Source: Sweltsa coloradensis
Lineage: Eukaryota > Arthropoda > Insecta > Plecoptera > Chloroperlidae
NCBI GenBank assembly: GCA_024449915.1
Contig: JAMZAV010000167.1
Span: forward strand, 248,001-312,000
DNA: 64,000 bases
Reading direction: 5' to 3'
Shown in pieces: positions 1 through 10,267 of the stretch; position 1 is the first letter of the stretch, and the number at the start of each line of letters is the position of its first letter. The notes under the pieces are model-generated. The model was given only the letters and a program-made list of their open reading frames with translations, searched no databases and was not told the DNA's origin. The position numbers and the translations under genes were made by a program.

Positions 1-26
1 TTTATTAACATTACTACCGGTATTAA

Positions 27-650
27 GGCTATTCGACCGCGTTTTTCTATTTTCCAAAATATGCTACCAAGTCAAAACATAGTTAATGGCTTTCAAACCT
101 GGCTATTTTATAAAATCAAAAATATTGTTTTCAAATTTTTCTGATCCGGTACACGGCCAATATAGCCACCTCAAAATAATTTTCAACTTCAATTCGCCAA
201 GGCACACCATTCAACGTAGGGTGTTGTGTTTCTGTGACATTAATTTTCAACTGTTTTTCTATGGACTGACTGAGAGAAAACAGATTTATTTTAACAATTG
301 CCTTTCCTGCGAATTTTTTCGTTTGGCGGTACAAATCGGTAAAAAATACCGCCAAACGAAAAAATTCGTATGAAAGACAATTGTTAAAATAAATCTGTTT
401 TCTCTCAGTCAGTCCATAGAAAAACAGTTAAAAATTAATGTCACAAAAACACAACACCCTACGTTGAATGGTGTGCCTTGGCAAATTGCAGTTGGAAATT
501 ATTTTGAGGTGGCTATATTGGCCGTGTACCGGATCAGAAAAATTTGAAAAAATATTTTTAATTTTCTAAAATAGCCATGTTTCAAAGCCATTCACTATAT
601 TTTGACTTAGTAGCATATTTTGGAAAATAGAAAAACGCGGTGGAATAACC
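27..650. mobile_element. Fold-back (long inverted repeat) element, copy 1, flanked by TTAA
   Basis: The left half is the imperfect reverse complement of the right half over more than 300 bp, meeting at a short centre near 335 (cggtacaaat... next to ...taccgccaaacg). Ends read GGCTATT...AATAACC with TTAA at 23-26 and 651-654, as expected for piggyBac-type targets, but no transposase is present. Pairing seems to continue weakly a few bases beyond the TTAA. The two open frames here (86-373 plus strand, 131-355 minus strand) are products of the palindrome. Confidence 0.75.
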
Positions 651-654
651 TTAA

Positions 655-1094
655 TATTGTAGTAAATGGTGGCAAAACACTTAAAAAAAAATAAAAATAT
701 TTAGAGTCTACCCATCTCAATTATATATATGATTTTCAGTGGGGGCCTTTAAATCAAAGCGACCAAGCCAACACTGTAGGCCCCGACGCAATCGACGAGT
801 GAGCGATAACCAACCAAAGATCGATATTTTTAGTAGGAAATATAGCAATCAGTGGTATGGACAGTGCAAACACCCGGGGTCAACCCCAGAATAACAAGGC
901 CGTTCAGAACAATTAAATTTTTTAGGCCTATGTGCTTCGTTGCTAGGACTAGGGGCTATGCCCTTTTATTCTTGTCGCCATCAATATGCTCTGTATATGG
1001 TCTAATAACTGTATGTTGCAAATTGAAAATAAATTAATAATAATAATAATCTCCCTGCATTTAAAAAAAAAATAATAGTGCAATTTTCATGAGT
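655..1094. other. Non-coding, no recognised feature
   Basis: AT-rich with a short (TAA)n run near 1035-1050. No gene or clear repeat boundary seen. Confidence 0.4.
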
Positions 1095-1304
1095 AATTGA
1101 ACGAGTGAGCGTAGCGAACGGAGTGATCTCCATTCGACTTAAACGGCCCTTATTGTTTTCTCCGGCGTGCGGTGTGTACTTTAAAAAATCAGCCGAATCG
1201 GAAAGATTCGCTAAAATTTTAAACAGACATCCGGTACGGGGTTTATTGAGAACTGCAAACAAAATCAAAGATTCATTGCGTTTTAAACTACAAGAAATAA
1301 AAAA
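1095..1304 (+). repeat. Dispersed repeat starting AATTGAACGAGTGAGCG, copy 1
   Basis: About 210 bp closely matching 18481-18694: AATTGAACGAGTGAGCG, then CCATTCGACTTAAACGG, and ending in ctacaagaaataaaaa. The start resembles the ATTGGATGAGC start of a second family, with the same GCGTAGCGAACG wording. Confidence 0.7.
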
Positions 1305-1588
1305 ACGGAAAATAATTTCCCAAATTTTTTAAAATTTTTTAACGCAATGTTTTAGTTTTTTGAAAAGATTTTTTTTGTTTGTTATTCCCCTGGCCGTGAA
1401 ATCCCGTCCCCATCCCGGGGTCTGTCAATGTTCACGTCAAGGTCCCCCCCAAATTCCGCCGTAGTTTGAGTAAACCTGCGATATTTTCCTATTTCGTACG
1501 GCTATGTTTACCAAGTGGGCCAGGTATTGCCACAGATGAGGACTACACGGGCGTTATATGCTTTCAAAAAATGTTTAATTATTTTTAA

Positions 1589-1673
1589 AATACAATCTAA
1601 AAATTACAACATCTTTCCCGACCGGGGGTTTGAACCACTTTTTTCAATTTCGGCTACAAGGGCACCTTAGCCA
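1589..1673 (-). repeat. Diverged tRNA-derived SINE fragment
   Basis: On the minus strand it resembles the SINE at 20.4-21.2 kb: a degenerate B box (the complement of ggggtttgaaccac), an A-box side (ggctaaggtgcc) and the AT-rich segment before tacaatc. Strongly diverged. Confidence 0.45.
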
Positions 1674-1678
1674 TAAAA

Positions 1679-1949
1679 CAGGGAACGCCCTATCGTAAAT
1701 TAGACGAGTGAGCAGTCATGTGGGAGTACCCGGGAACATAAGGATTAAGTTTTATAATTTATTCGTAAAATAATAGTTTTTTAAAATTTTTTTGGTAACG
1801 GGGACGGGGGCGTCAAATGTAAGGTCATAATGCGCCTCTCTAGCCCAGATAGGAGGTAGGGCCCAAAGGGAGGGGGAAAAAAAGAAAGTATCGGGTACTC
1901 AACACATGGCTCACTCACTCGTTTAACAACGACTTTGGCGTTTCCCTAG
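1679..1949. mobile_element. CTAGGGAAACGCC-type short inverted-repeat element, copy 1 (diverged)
   Basis: Degenerate left end (cagggaacgccctatcg, then gagtgagc, then gagtacccgggaac). A better right end runs GGGTACTCAACACATGG, CTCACTCACTCG, GACTTTGGCG, TTTCCCTAG. The interior GGGGGCGTCAAATGTAAGG matches the interior of 19588-19874. Confidence 0.6.
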
Positions 1950-2748
1950 TATTTCTTCAATTGGACCTTAATTCATAGCATAAGAAAGTAAGAGAAAGTA
2001 AGAGTGTAAGTAGTTGCAGGTCTGGTTCTCATTTTTGGATGAGCTTATCAAAGACTTAAATTTCACTACCGGTAGGGCCTACCCTGATAAAAATAGTTTT
2101 TTTGCTTTCTACCGGGCAAATGGCTGATCCGATCTTTATGAAATCCCCAAACAAATGCCTTCTTTGTCTTTCCATTGGGCAAGAGGCTACTCTGACCGTA
2201 ATAAAACTTTAGGGGAACGTTCAAAATCACAAAACTTGGATATTTTACGATTTTGGGTAGGTAATATTTATTTTAAAAACCGTACTTTTATGACAACGAA
2301 ATATGGATATGACGACCTCTCTGCGGCTGGCACCAAAAGGCCCGTCAGTGCCTCAGTGGCGTAACTACCGCCCGGGGGCCCCCAAGATTCCCCTTGAGAT
2401 ATTACCTATTTTCATGTTATTTTCCTACAATTTCGTAAAAAATAGTGAATACCGGTACACATTTTTGAGTTGGAATAGGATTTCACTTTTTAATATCTTA
2501 CATTTAATTTTTTTAACGCGTTTTTAGGCCATCTAAAGCTGTGATTTCGCAAATTTTCTCGCCTTTGGCGATAACAGGCACCAACAGCTTTCCTTTGTGT
2601 ATTAGCAAATAGGTGTGTTCTCCTTCTAGTTAATGTTCATGTGTTGAATGAAAATCGTCATGTAGGTCTAGGAGGTCTACACTGCATGGGTCTGTTACAT
2701 TTTCTGCCTTGTTATTTTTAGTTGGGCATGTCATCAATAAATAAAATT

Positions 2749-3341
2749 ATTGGATGAGCAAAGCAAAGACTCCTTTTACTCACTGGAAAAAAATTTTGGG
2801 GTTTTTTTTCTGTTTGATTTTGTGTGTCTGTTAGCACGTTTTGGCTAAAACCCTAATTTTATTTTATGGAGGGCCCTTTGAAAAACTCTGAACTTGGAAC
2901 GGCCCCTTTTTGAGCGGAATGGAAAAAAATATCTCATGAAAAAAGGCAATTTTACGTTTTTTTGATTTAAAAAAAAAAACTTCGACTTATAACACCACAT
3001 GCTTATCCGATTGTAATGATTTTTTTCCCGAACCTTCGTTTATGAATAAAAATATTCGGTGCAATTTTAGCGCAAACAAAAAAAAATTTTCTGAGAATTG
3101 CAATTTTACGTTTTGTTTTGATTTTTTAAATTTCTTTAACTTATAACACCTACATGGCTTTATCCGATTGTAATGATTTTTTCACAGAACCTTAATTTTA
3201 TGAATGTAGGTATATTCGTGTGAAATTTGAGCAATCGAAAAATTATTTCTCATGAAAATTGCAAAAAACGCTTTATTTGTTTTAAAAAAAATTGGTCTCA
3301 TCCAACAACGCGCCTGAAAAAGTGTTTGCAAAGCTTCCTAG
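2749..3341. mobile_element. ATTGGATGAGC-type repeat, copy 1
   Basis: Begins ATTGGATGAGCAAAGC and ends CTCATCCAACAACGCGC...TTCCTAG; the ends carry the inverted pair TTGGATGAG/CTCATCCAA. The interior has about 155-bp imperfect repeats (…TTATCCGATTGTAATGA…, …CTTATAACACC…). Same family as 21883-22674. No coding potential. Confidence 0.6.
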
Positions 3342-3497
3342 TATGCCTAGGTACCTAGTTGGCCCACTCATTTTTTGTAAGTGTTTCATTAGTTCCAAAG
3401 AACAAAACACGCGTTTCACAAGGTCCTGAAAAATGGGAAGCTGTACACTAAATTAGTGTGATGTCACGGCCCCCTTAAAAGAAACCCTGGACTCTTA

Positions 3498-4564
3498 AGT
3501 GCTGAGCACAATTGGCACAGCATAAGCGTAGCGCAACGCAAGCGTAGCGTAAGAAATATAAACAAGTGTACCTGGCTGCTTTAACACCCAATTCACGTAA
3601 GCATAGCATAAGCGCGAAAGAGTAGCACAAGAGATGGTTATATTTTAACTTCCTTACGCTTGCGTTCAGTTCTGATTGACCAATAGGAATCCAGAAACAA
3701 CTCAACACAAACGCCCATTTTCAGTTTTAAAAATCAAATTCACAACTATTGTTGTTTGTGTCAGTGTCAAATTATTAATCATGGACGAACTCACAGAAGA
3801 CGACATTAGTATCGAGTATGAAGTTGAGTCGACGTCTAGCGACGAGCTGTTAATTAGGTGTGTAAGTTAGGCAATACCTCTATGGTTGCATTCCGAAACA
3901 CACTCCAGCCGCTACGGCCGCAGCGTCTGTTAGCGCAGTGGAGCGTATGATTATGCTCCAACATTCGGAACGGGTGTAGCGTTTGAAACATGGCTGACTG
4001 TGAAGTTATCAGATTGGCGTTTGATGCTATAAGTGAAAAAATGGTTAATTAGTGGTTATTTCATTGATTCTTTCATCAACAATAATTATTTCCAACCTAA
4101 AACTTGGAGAACTTATAGACTACGCAGACATCCTTACAGTTTACGTGAGCACTATTTTCAGCAGTCCTTTCGTAAATCTTCAGTTGCCGACATCTTGATT
4201 TACCCCCACTCCACGGAACGCTCCTAGTGCCGGGCCAAAAACCTCCAGCGTTAGGAGTGCGCTGAGAACGCTCCAGTAGCGAGTTTCGGAATACAAGGCT
4301 AATAAGGAGCTAATTACGGAATGGGCGGAGCGCGGCTACTGCACTACATAGCGAGTATCGAAATGCGCCCATGATAATACTGCAAAACGGTTTCAAAGAC
4401 GAAATGTCAAACGCAAAGTCAACGTGCAGTCATCTGATTGCGAGACTTCTAAAACTTTGCAAAGCCTTGTAGTTTCTTTACGTCACGCTTCCATTATGAA
4501 AATTGTGCACGCCTTTTTCCTTGTGTTGCGCTACGCTTATGCTATACCAATTGTGCACAGCACT
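3498..4564. mobile_element. PIF/Harbinger-like element with TTA target duplication
   Basis: Terminal inverted repeats AGTGCTGAGCACAATTGG (left) and the complement of CCAATTGTGCACAGCACT (right), continuing through agcataagcgtagcgcaac. A 3-bp duplication TTA flanks it (3495-3497, 4565-4567). A second, weaker inverted pair (GGTTGCATTCCGAAAC near 3892; complement of ATCGAAATGCGCCC near 4357) suggests a nested Harbinger-type element. A short acidic frame (MDELTEDDISIEYEVE, from 3781) is present but unassignable. Confidence 0.65.
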
Positions 4565-4780
4565 TTATTCTGTTAAAATTCGACAACTTCTCATATCACT
4601 TTTTTGACAGCATCTTATTCTCATTCATCGTTGGTTCTGATAGAAATTTGAAATCAATCTTGTATCCGAATATTGTAGGCCTATTTGAATTGTGAAATCT
4701 ATTGGCCAATCAGAAGACTGAAATTCAAAAGTGCAGTAAAAATAAAAAGTGTGGTTATCCGTTATAGGTAGTTTGTTATT

Positions 4781-5035
4781 ATTGGATGAGCGAAGCGAAG
4801 ACTTCAATTTCACTGACCCGGGTGACCCCTCAAAAAATTTAGCTCCAATGTTTTTTGTTTGTATTTTTGTCTGTTTGTTCGCTCTCTACCAGGCAAACGG
4901 CATATGCGATCTTGATGAAAGTTGGAGGGGACCTTCAAAACCTCTGAACGTAGACCTGCCACGTTTTTGGGTACAATCGAAGAATTATTTCTCATGAATA
5001 TCGTACTTTTACGATTTTTTGTGCGATATTTTCAT
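4781..5035 (+). repeat. ATTGGATGAGC-type repeat, copy 2 (partial)
   Basis: Starts ATTGGATGAGCGAAGCG and continues TTCAATTTCACTGACC, aligning to the start of the copy at 21883. It is cut into another dispersed repeat after about 250 bp. Confidence 0.55.
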
Positions 5036-5044
5036 GACATTTGG

Positions 5045-5220
5045 ACTGATTCTGACCAAATGGGTGGGGCTACAACGTTCATATTTTACATTGACATTAA
5101 GGTTATGGGTATGTATTGCCTTTTGAAAGAAAAGGTTGATTGATTGATTGGATATTGCTTAACGTCTCATATTTATTTGAAAAAGTTAACCAGAATCCAT
5201 AGAATAAAGGTTTTAATATG
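5045..5220 (-). repeat. Dispersed repeat, inverted relative to 20121-20259
   Basis: The complement of this stretch matches 20121-20259: ccattaaataaaggtt, gttagccagaatcc, attaaggttatgg, gaacgttcatattt and tctgaccaaacggg are shared in the opposite sense. This copy is interrupted by about 42 bp at 5137-5178. Confidence 0.6.
5137..5178 (-). mobile_element. Tail-only fragment of the 5S-headed SINE
   Basis: The complement reads aataaatatgagacgttaag then caatatccaatcaatcaatc, identical in order to the 3' end of the SINE at 36322-36737 (36700-36737). The homologous repeat copy near 20160-20175 lacks it, so it is an insertion. Confidence 0.65.
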
Positions 5221-5236
5221 AATTTTTTTTTTAGGT

Positions 5237-5293
5237 ATAACTAGGAAGCTTCGCAAACGCTTTTTCAGGCGCGTTGTTGGATGAGCGTAATTG
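5237..5293 (-). repeat. ATTGGATGAGC-type repeat terminus, inverted
   Basis: AACTAGGAAGCTTCGC, then AACGCTTTTTCAGGCGCG, then TTGTTGGATGAGCG: the complement of the 3' ends at 3299-3341 and 22635-22674. The inner extent of this copy is unclear. Confidence 0.5.
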
Positions 5294-5965
5294 TTTAAGG
5301 GGTTGTTTCACTGAAAATGTATGAAAAACCAGCAATTTTGCATTTTTATTGTTTTAATTGTTTTTTAAGTTTACTTTTTTATTTATTGACTACATTCATT
5401 TATTTTATGCTGATAGGCCTAGGGCTATAATACTAAAAGCATTAAATGAGTTTTTTTCTTGAGCGCAGCATGCTATTTTGCAAGGGAAAATGGCTTACTG
5501 GTACTGATATTAGTCAAAATTCTCAGCACGCCGCACGGCAGGCCTAGGCCTAGGCCGTGTCACTCCTCGCCACTTCTAGCTTACAATTAATAATAAAACA
5601 TAATGAAATGAAACATATAAGTGTATTTTTTAATAATATAGGCCTAAATCTCTAAAAATAAAATATCTGTATCATTTCAAGTGGTTTTTCGATCTTTTTA
5701 TTGAAGAAAAACAGTGTTAAAAAACTGGTCCATACCAACCGAAAAAGTGCCAGGTAGCCTAGGCAATAAACGTTCAAAATGGCGTGTGGGTTTGTGTTTG
5801 GTGGTGGGTTGTTGACTTTGACCATTGCTTCGACTAGGCCCTAGGCTATGCATTATATTTTAAATATTTTGTATGCCCTCTCTTTGTTGCTAATTTGTAC
5901 ATTTGGTTCATTGTACAGTAGCCTATTTATTCATCATCATATACACGAAAACTACAGTAGATACT

Positions 5966-6621
5966 GAGTGCGTTCCGTATAACTGCTGGCTCTACTGGGA
6001 TCACAGTAAACACCAGTGCTAGCCTGCGCGGTCAGTAGGCCTAGAAAACGGAATGAATCCCAGTAAAAGCATCCAGCACAAACACTGCAGCTGTCAGAAA
6101 AATAATCGTTTCAGTCAATTTAAAACATGATATTAATTATTTAGGGTAAACGTGAAGAGAAATAAAAAGATTTCACGTTTATTCTCGATTATCGGTTTAA
6201 TAAATAAATTATTCTCTTGGCGGAATATTTTAAAGCCGTCATCTAGCCTAGGCCTAGAGTCATCGGCCCATTAATTGCAAGCTATGAATTAAAAAGAAGT
6301 GTTAGCTCGCAAATAAATATTCTTAGCTCATTCCGAATTATTATTGTCATTTTCAGTCCACTACAATATCGTATATCTAATTTTTTCTGGACAAATAAAG
6401 CAATTTATTAACTTTGGAAGCAAACTGACATTTCAACGCCGCCATGACACTAGCTGGTTTACTGGCGATACTGAGCGAAAAACCTCCAGCACTTTCAGTT
6501 ACTTAAGGCGCTGGGCCAGCAATTTACGGGACGCTCAGCACACTGCTGACAGCAGTAACGGAACAGTTACAGTAAAGCTGGCTACTGGTTCAGTACGTCC
6601 AGCAGGTAACGGAACGCACTC
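5966..6621. mobile_element. Short inverted-repeat element with ACT target duplication
   Basis: Ends GAGTGCGTTCCGTATAAC and the complement of TAACGGAACGCACTC, flanked by ACT (5963-5965, 6622-6624). Subterminal CTGCTGG/CCAGCAG and CCAGTA motifs recur on both sides. A Harbinger-like 3-bp duplication; no transposase. The 117-aa frame at 6344-6697 runs through the right end and is not a gene. Confidence 0.6.
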
Positions 6622-7240
6622 ACTGAGATTTTTTTTAAGTTTACCCAACGACATCCTCTCCAAACAATCCGCTGGTAAGGCAGAAATCACATGGTGACCG
6701 ATGGGATAGAAGTTTGTTTGGACATGGTTAGGCTAGGCCTATCATCCGAATGCATGTGGATGCGGATCCTGCCATCAACCAATTGGTTGCCTGGGGGAAG
6801 ATTGGCTAGCCTAGGCCTAGCCTAGATGAAATACAAAAAAAAATACAAAGTAGGCATACATCCTGTCACTTTTAAATTTCCACTTCGAGCTTTGCGCACA
6901 GACTAGGCCCTATCGACCCCCATGGTCAATAGGAACGAAAATGGAACTATCGATAACTTTTGTGTGATAATAATCCCAAAGAATAAGAAAATATATTTTT
7001 ACGATTGAGGTTATGTTTAAAATAGGCCTAGAAGATTCACTCACCCACAAGAATAAACGTCTTCAGTGGTGTTCCAGCCAATGCAACAAACAAAGTCTTT
7101 GTGCTGCGCTTCTTTGGATATATATGTCTTAAATTTCATAATTAGCTTCAAAGCTCAGGGAAGCAAAATCAAAACCAATCTAAGCCTACAAACGATAAAC
7201 AAATAATGTCAACAAGACGTCAGTGTTGCCAATACCCCCA

Positions 7241-7322
7241 GCACCAAGGCCACTAGTACCAACTTAAAATACCGCCTAATTGCACCAAGGCCACTAGTAC
7301 CAACTTAAAATACCGCCTAATT
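7241..7322. repeat. 41-bp tandem repeat, two copies
   Basis: GCACCAAGGCCACTAGTACC followed by AACTTAAAATACCGCCTAAT occurs twice, essentially identical, at 7241 and 7282. Confidence 0.9.
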
Positions 7323-7333
7323 CAAGGGCTAAT

Positions 7334-7390
7334 CCACGATCCAGCTGAATTTTTCATCCTGCCCCAGGCTGAGATTCAGCTGGATCGTGG
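7334..7390. repeat. Perfect 17-bp inverted repeat
   Basis: Arms CCACGATCCAGCTGAAT (7334-7350) and its exact complement (7374-7390) with a 23-base loop, just upstream of the Cys-rich frame. Confidence 0.9.
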
Positions 7391-7407
7391 GAACCATAGA
7401 GAAATAA

Positions 7408-7581
7408 CCGGGGTGGGAACCTCTGTGGACGACTTTGCCTGACGCCATGAACTCCTGCGACGAAGTCATCTCCTGCAAGTGCAGGAATGACTGCATCTTA
7501 GACTGTTGCAAGTGTCTGAAGAGTGGGCAGCCTTGCTGTGCTTTGGGGCAAGTGCAAAGGGGAATGCTATTTGTAAGCTAA
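7408..7581 (+). pseudogene. Remnant of a transposon-type Cys-rich C-terminal protein segment
   Basis: The frame after the TAA at 7405 reads PGWEPLWTTLPDAMNSCDEV, then SCKCRNDCILDCCKCLKSGQ and PCCALGQ, ending TAA at 7579-7581. The W-x-P-x-W-T-T-L-P-x-A lead followed by nine clustered cysteines resembles the C-terminal Cys-rich tails found on many invertebrate transposon-linked proteins of unclear class. Nothing upstream is open, so this is a fragment. A stand-alone 44-aa Cys-rich peptide starting at Met 7447 is an alternative but less likely reading. Confidence 0.45.
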
Positions 7582-8036
7582 GGTAAACTACTGACTAAGT
7601 GTACTATCTACTGAAACCGTATGATTGTGTGTATTGTTTCACCTCCCTTGCCCAACGCCGTACTTTCAGGTAATATTATTATTTATTTCTACACGTAAGT
7701 GAAAAGCATAACCGTGACCAACTTAAGATTAACTTCAAAGTGAGTGGTCACAACCTATGGTGGCTCAAGTTACAGTATATTGGAAAACTCAAGACCCAGA
7801 AAGTCATTTTGTACAACCCTGAATATAGAATTGCTGTTTTTATGTACATATATTATCCTGGACAAACGATTATGGTAAAAAGTATCAACATAAACACTTT
7901 TATGTGGTCTGTTCGTGGCGATTAGACAACACAATACTAATTAAATTTCAAATGTCGTGGCCCTGATTGACCTTGGTGACCTTGACTTTTGATTATGTAT
8001 GAAATTCATGTTCAGTTTTTTAAATTCTTTTCAGAT

Positions 8037-8694
8037 GAGTCATCACAAGCTATGCTTTCTAGCATTTTGAACGTATTTTCGAATTTTGGGCAAATGTAAC
8101 AATTTTTGGACACCCCTGTTAAAAATGATAATTTTTTTTAGCTTTAAACAATTAAATTGAATTAATATTTACACAAAATGTTTAAATACCACACTTTTAC
8201 TTCTATAAGGCTCACACCCTAGTCTATTAAAAAAATAATTTCTACCGCTAACTTTGCACCATGGTCCACCCCTGAACGGGAACAGTTTTCGGTGCGGACC
8301 ACCTCGCAAATTACTCATTGCATATTTCCGAGTAAATGATCCAAAATTCACGCTTCTATCACTCATCCCCGAAAGCTGAGTCATCACAAGCTATACTTAC
8401 CACCATTTTTTCGAAATAGCAATTTTGGACACCCCTGTTAAAAATAATACATTTTTTAGATATAAATAATTACATTGAATACATACTTACACAAAATGTT
8501 TAAATACCACACTTTTACTTCTATAAGGCTCACCCCTAGTCTATTTAAAAATAATTACTACCCCTCTAACTTTGCACCATGGTCACCCCTAAACGGGGAG
8601 AAAAATCGATTAGGACCACCTGGCAAATTACTCAGCACGTTTTTCTGAGTAAATGATCTAAAATTCACGCCTCTATCACTAAACCCCGAACTTA
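8037..8694. repeat. Tandem duplication, two copies of about 341 and 317 bp
   Basis: GAGTCATCACAAGCTAT starts each copy (8037, 8378). Shared segments include GGACACCCCTGTTAAAAAT, AATGTTTAAATACCACAC and TTTGCACCATGGTC. Copies are moderately diverged; no coding potential. Confidence 0.8.
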
Positions 8695-9299
8695 AGCCTG
8701 TTTGGTATCTAAGGAGCCTAGCTAAAGTTACTCACAGAGTATTTATTTACTAGTTCTTTTTTCCACCGACAGTGAAAGGGTTAATTAGACGGTTCAATGT
8801 TTCGTTCAAGATATCATGAATTCAAAAACAAAATCTAATATGATATTATGTATTGTTGTATTTAATCATCTTTGAACATTTTGATTAACTTATGTTTTGT
8901 CCTTGAAATTAAGGAACCTTGAACGAAACATTGACAAGTCTAATGCAGTCTTAAGATTCTATCACAAAGCTGTTTGACGTTCTTCATCAATGGTCAACAA
9001 TAAAGAAGACATCGCAGCAGGCGGCAGGAGAGGTGTGAGTGTCTGGCTGTGAACTCTGCAATGTAGGGGACAGTCTAACGTAACAGCAATGGGATATGCC
9101 CCTAAGAGCCGATGCCCCCAAATAAATTTATTTTTACGATTAGCTAACTCTAGTTGTTTTTAAATGAACATTAAATTCAGAAATATTCCATAGTAACCAG
9201 GATTTAAATTCCAGATTAAAATTGGTAGAACACTTCATCCACCTAACTTGGTAGACAACTGAATATAACTGGAGCTTATAATTTGGCGTAGTACCGACG
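8695..9299. other. Non-coding, no recognised feature
   Basis: Contains the imperfect inverted pair gttcaatgtttcgttcaag (near 8790) and cttgaacgaaacattgac (near 8910), suggesting a small decayed inverted-repeat element. Nothing else seen. Confidence 0.35.
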
Positions 9300-9375
9300 T
9301 ATAATGACCGACAGTATAGCGCTCGACTGTGATTCGGGAGGTCCCGGGTTCGAATCGCGTCGAGACCGGATATCA
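9300..9375 (+). repeat. tRNA-derived SINE head
   Basis: AGTATAGCGCTCGACTGTGA then TTCGGGAGGTCCCGGGTTCG and AATCGCGTCGAGACC: a tRNA-like A-box side, B box GGTTCGAATC and a closing stem. The 5' part is not tRNA-like enough to fold as a functional tRNA. Related to 53798-53865. Confidence 0.55.
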
Positions 9376-10267
9376 TAAACTGCAGTAGGAAATAATATAT
9401 TCCCGGACTTCCAGCCGGACGGAAAATACTTTAACATGTTCGGATTGAAGAAAAATAAATCTTGGAATTATGCGTTGTTCAAGACACGTTCATCCATAGT
9501 TTAGAATTACCCTGATAGCAAGTTATAAAGTACATTCGTATATTTTTTTTAAATAAATGCTTTAAATCTATCTGATATTATTATTTTTACCACGAGTACG
9601 ACACTAGAAGGATATTTGTAATGTAGTGAATTTCAAAAGGGAATTCGAGTAGTTTTTATTCAAAATCCAGATTTCTTTTAGATCTCTTTTAAAGTCCATC
9701 CAAGTAATGATTGTGTAGGTTTTTGTTTTTTCTGTATTGATGTGCATGAATTGTGTGCAATTTACAGTGGTGACGTGCTTGATACATTACAATTTAATTA
9801 TGTAATAATAAAAAACCAAGAATAAATAAAATAAAACTCATTAGTGCCTACTGCATGAAATTTTACTATCGAGTGCATTGTGACTTTTCAGTTCAGTGAG
9901 CGCATATGAAGTGTTGATTTTTCACATTTATCATGTTTAAAAGTTGTTCTTAGTGAAAAATTTTGTTGTAACATATTGCTAACAAGATGGTGTTGCTGTG
10001 ATATCGTTAGTGAGTAATCGCAACGCCGTTTTATGGTACATTTTAGTGTCGAACCAGTGCCAATTTAACATACGTTTTTGATGACAGGCCAATCTATGGT
10101 TAACAATACATAGATGTTTGTTTGGTTCTGCTGACTTCATTTGTCTCTTGAAGTTGTTTACTTTTTTTAATTTTCTGTGTGGAGAAGTGTTATTTTTATT
10201 GTGTATGATACGCATGTTCGTGCCCCGGTTGCGGTAAGTGCAGTGAGAACTTGAGTATAGTCTCACC
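9376..10267. other. Non-coding; its 3' part probably includes the 5' UTR of the Jockey-type LINE
   Basis: AT-rich. No recognised feature to about 9.9 kb. The LINE 5' end is not marked by a visible target duplication. Confidence 0.35.

Noticed and set aside
86..373. 95-aa frame (plus) and its mirror 131-355 (minus)
   Set aside because: Both lie in the fold-back element and exist because the sequence is palindromic.
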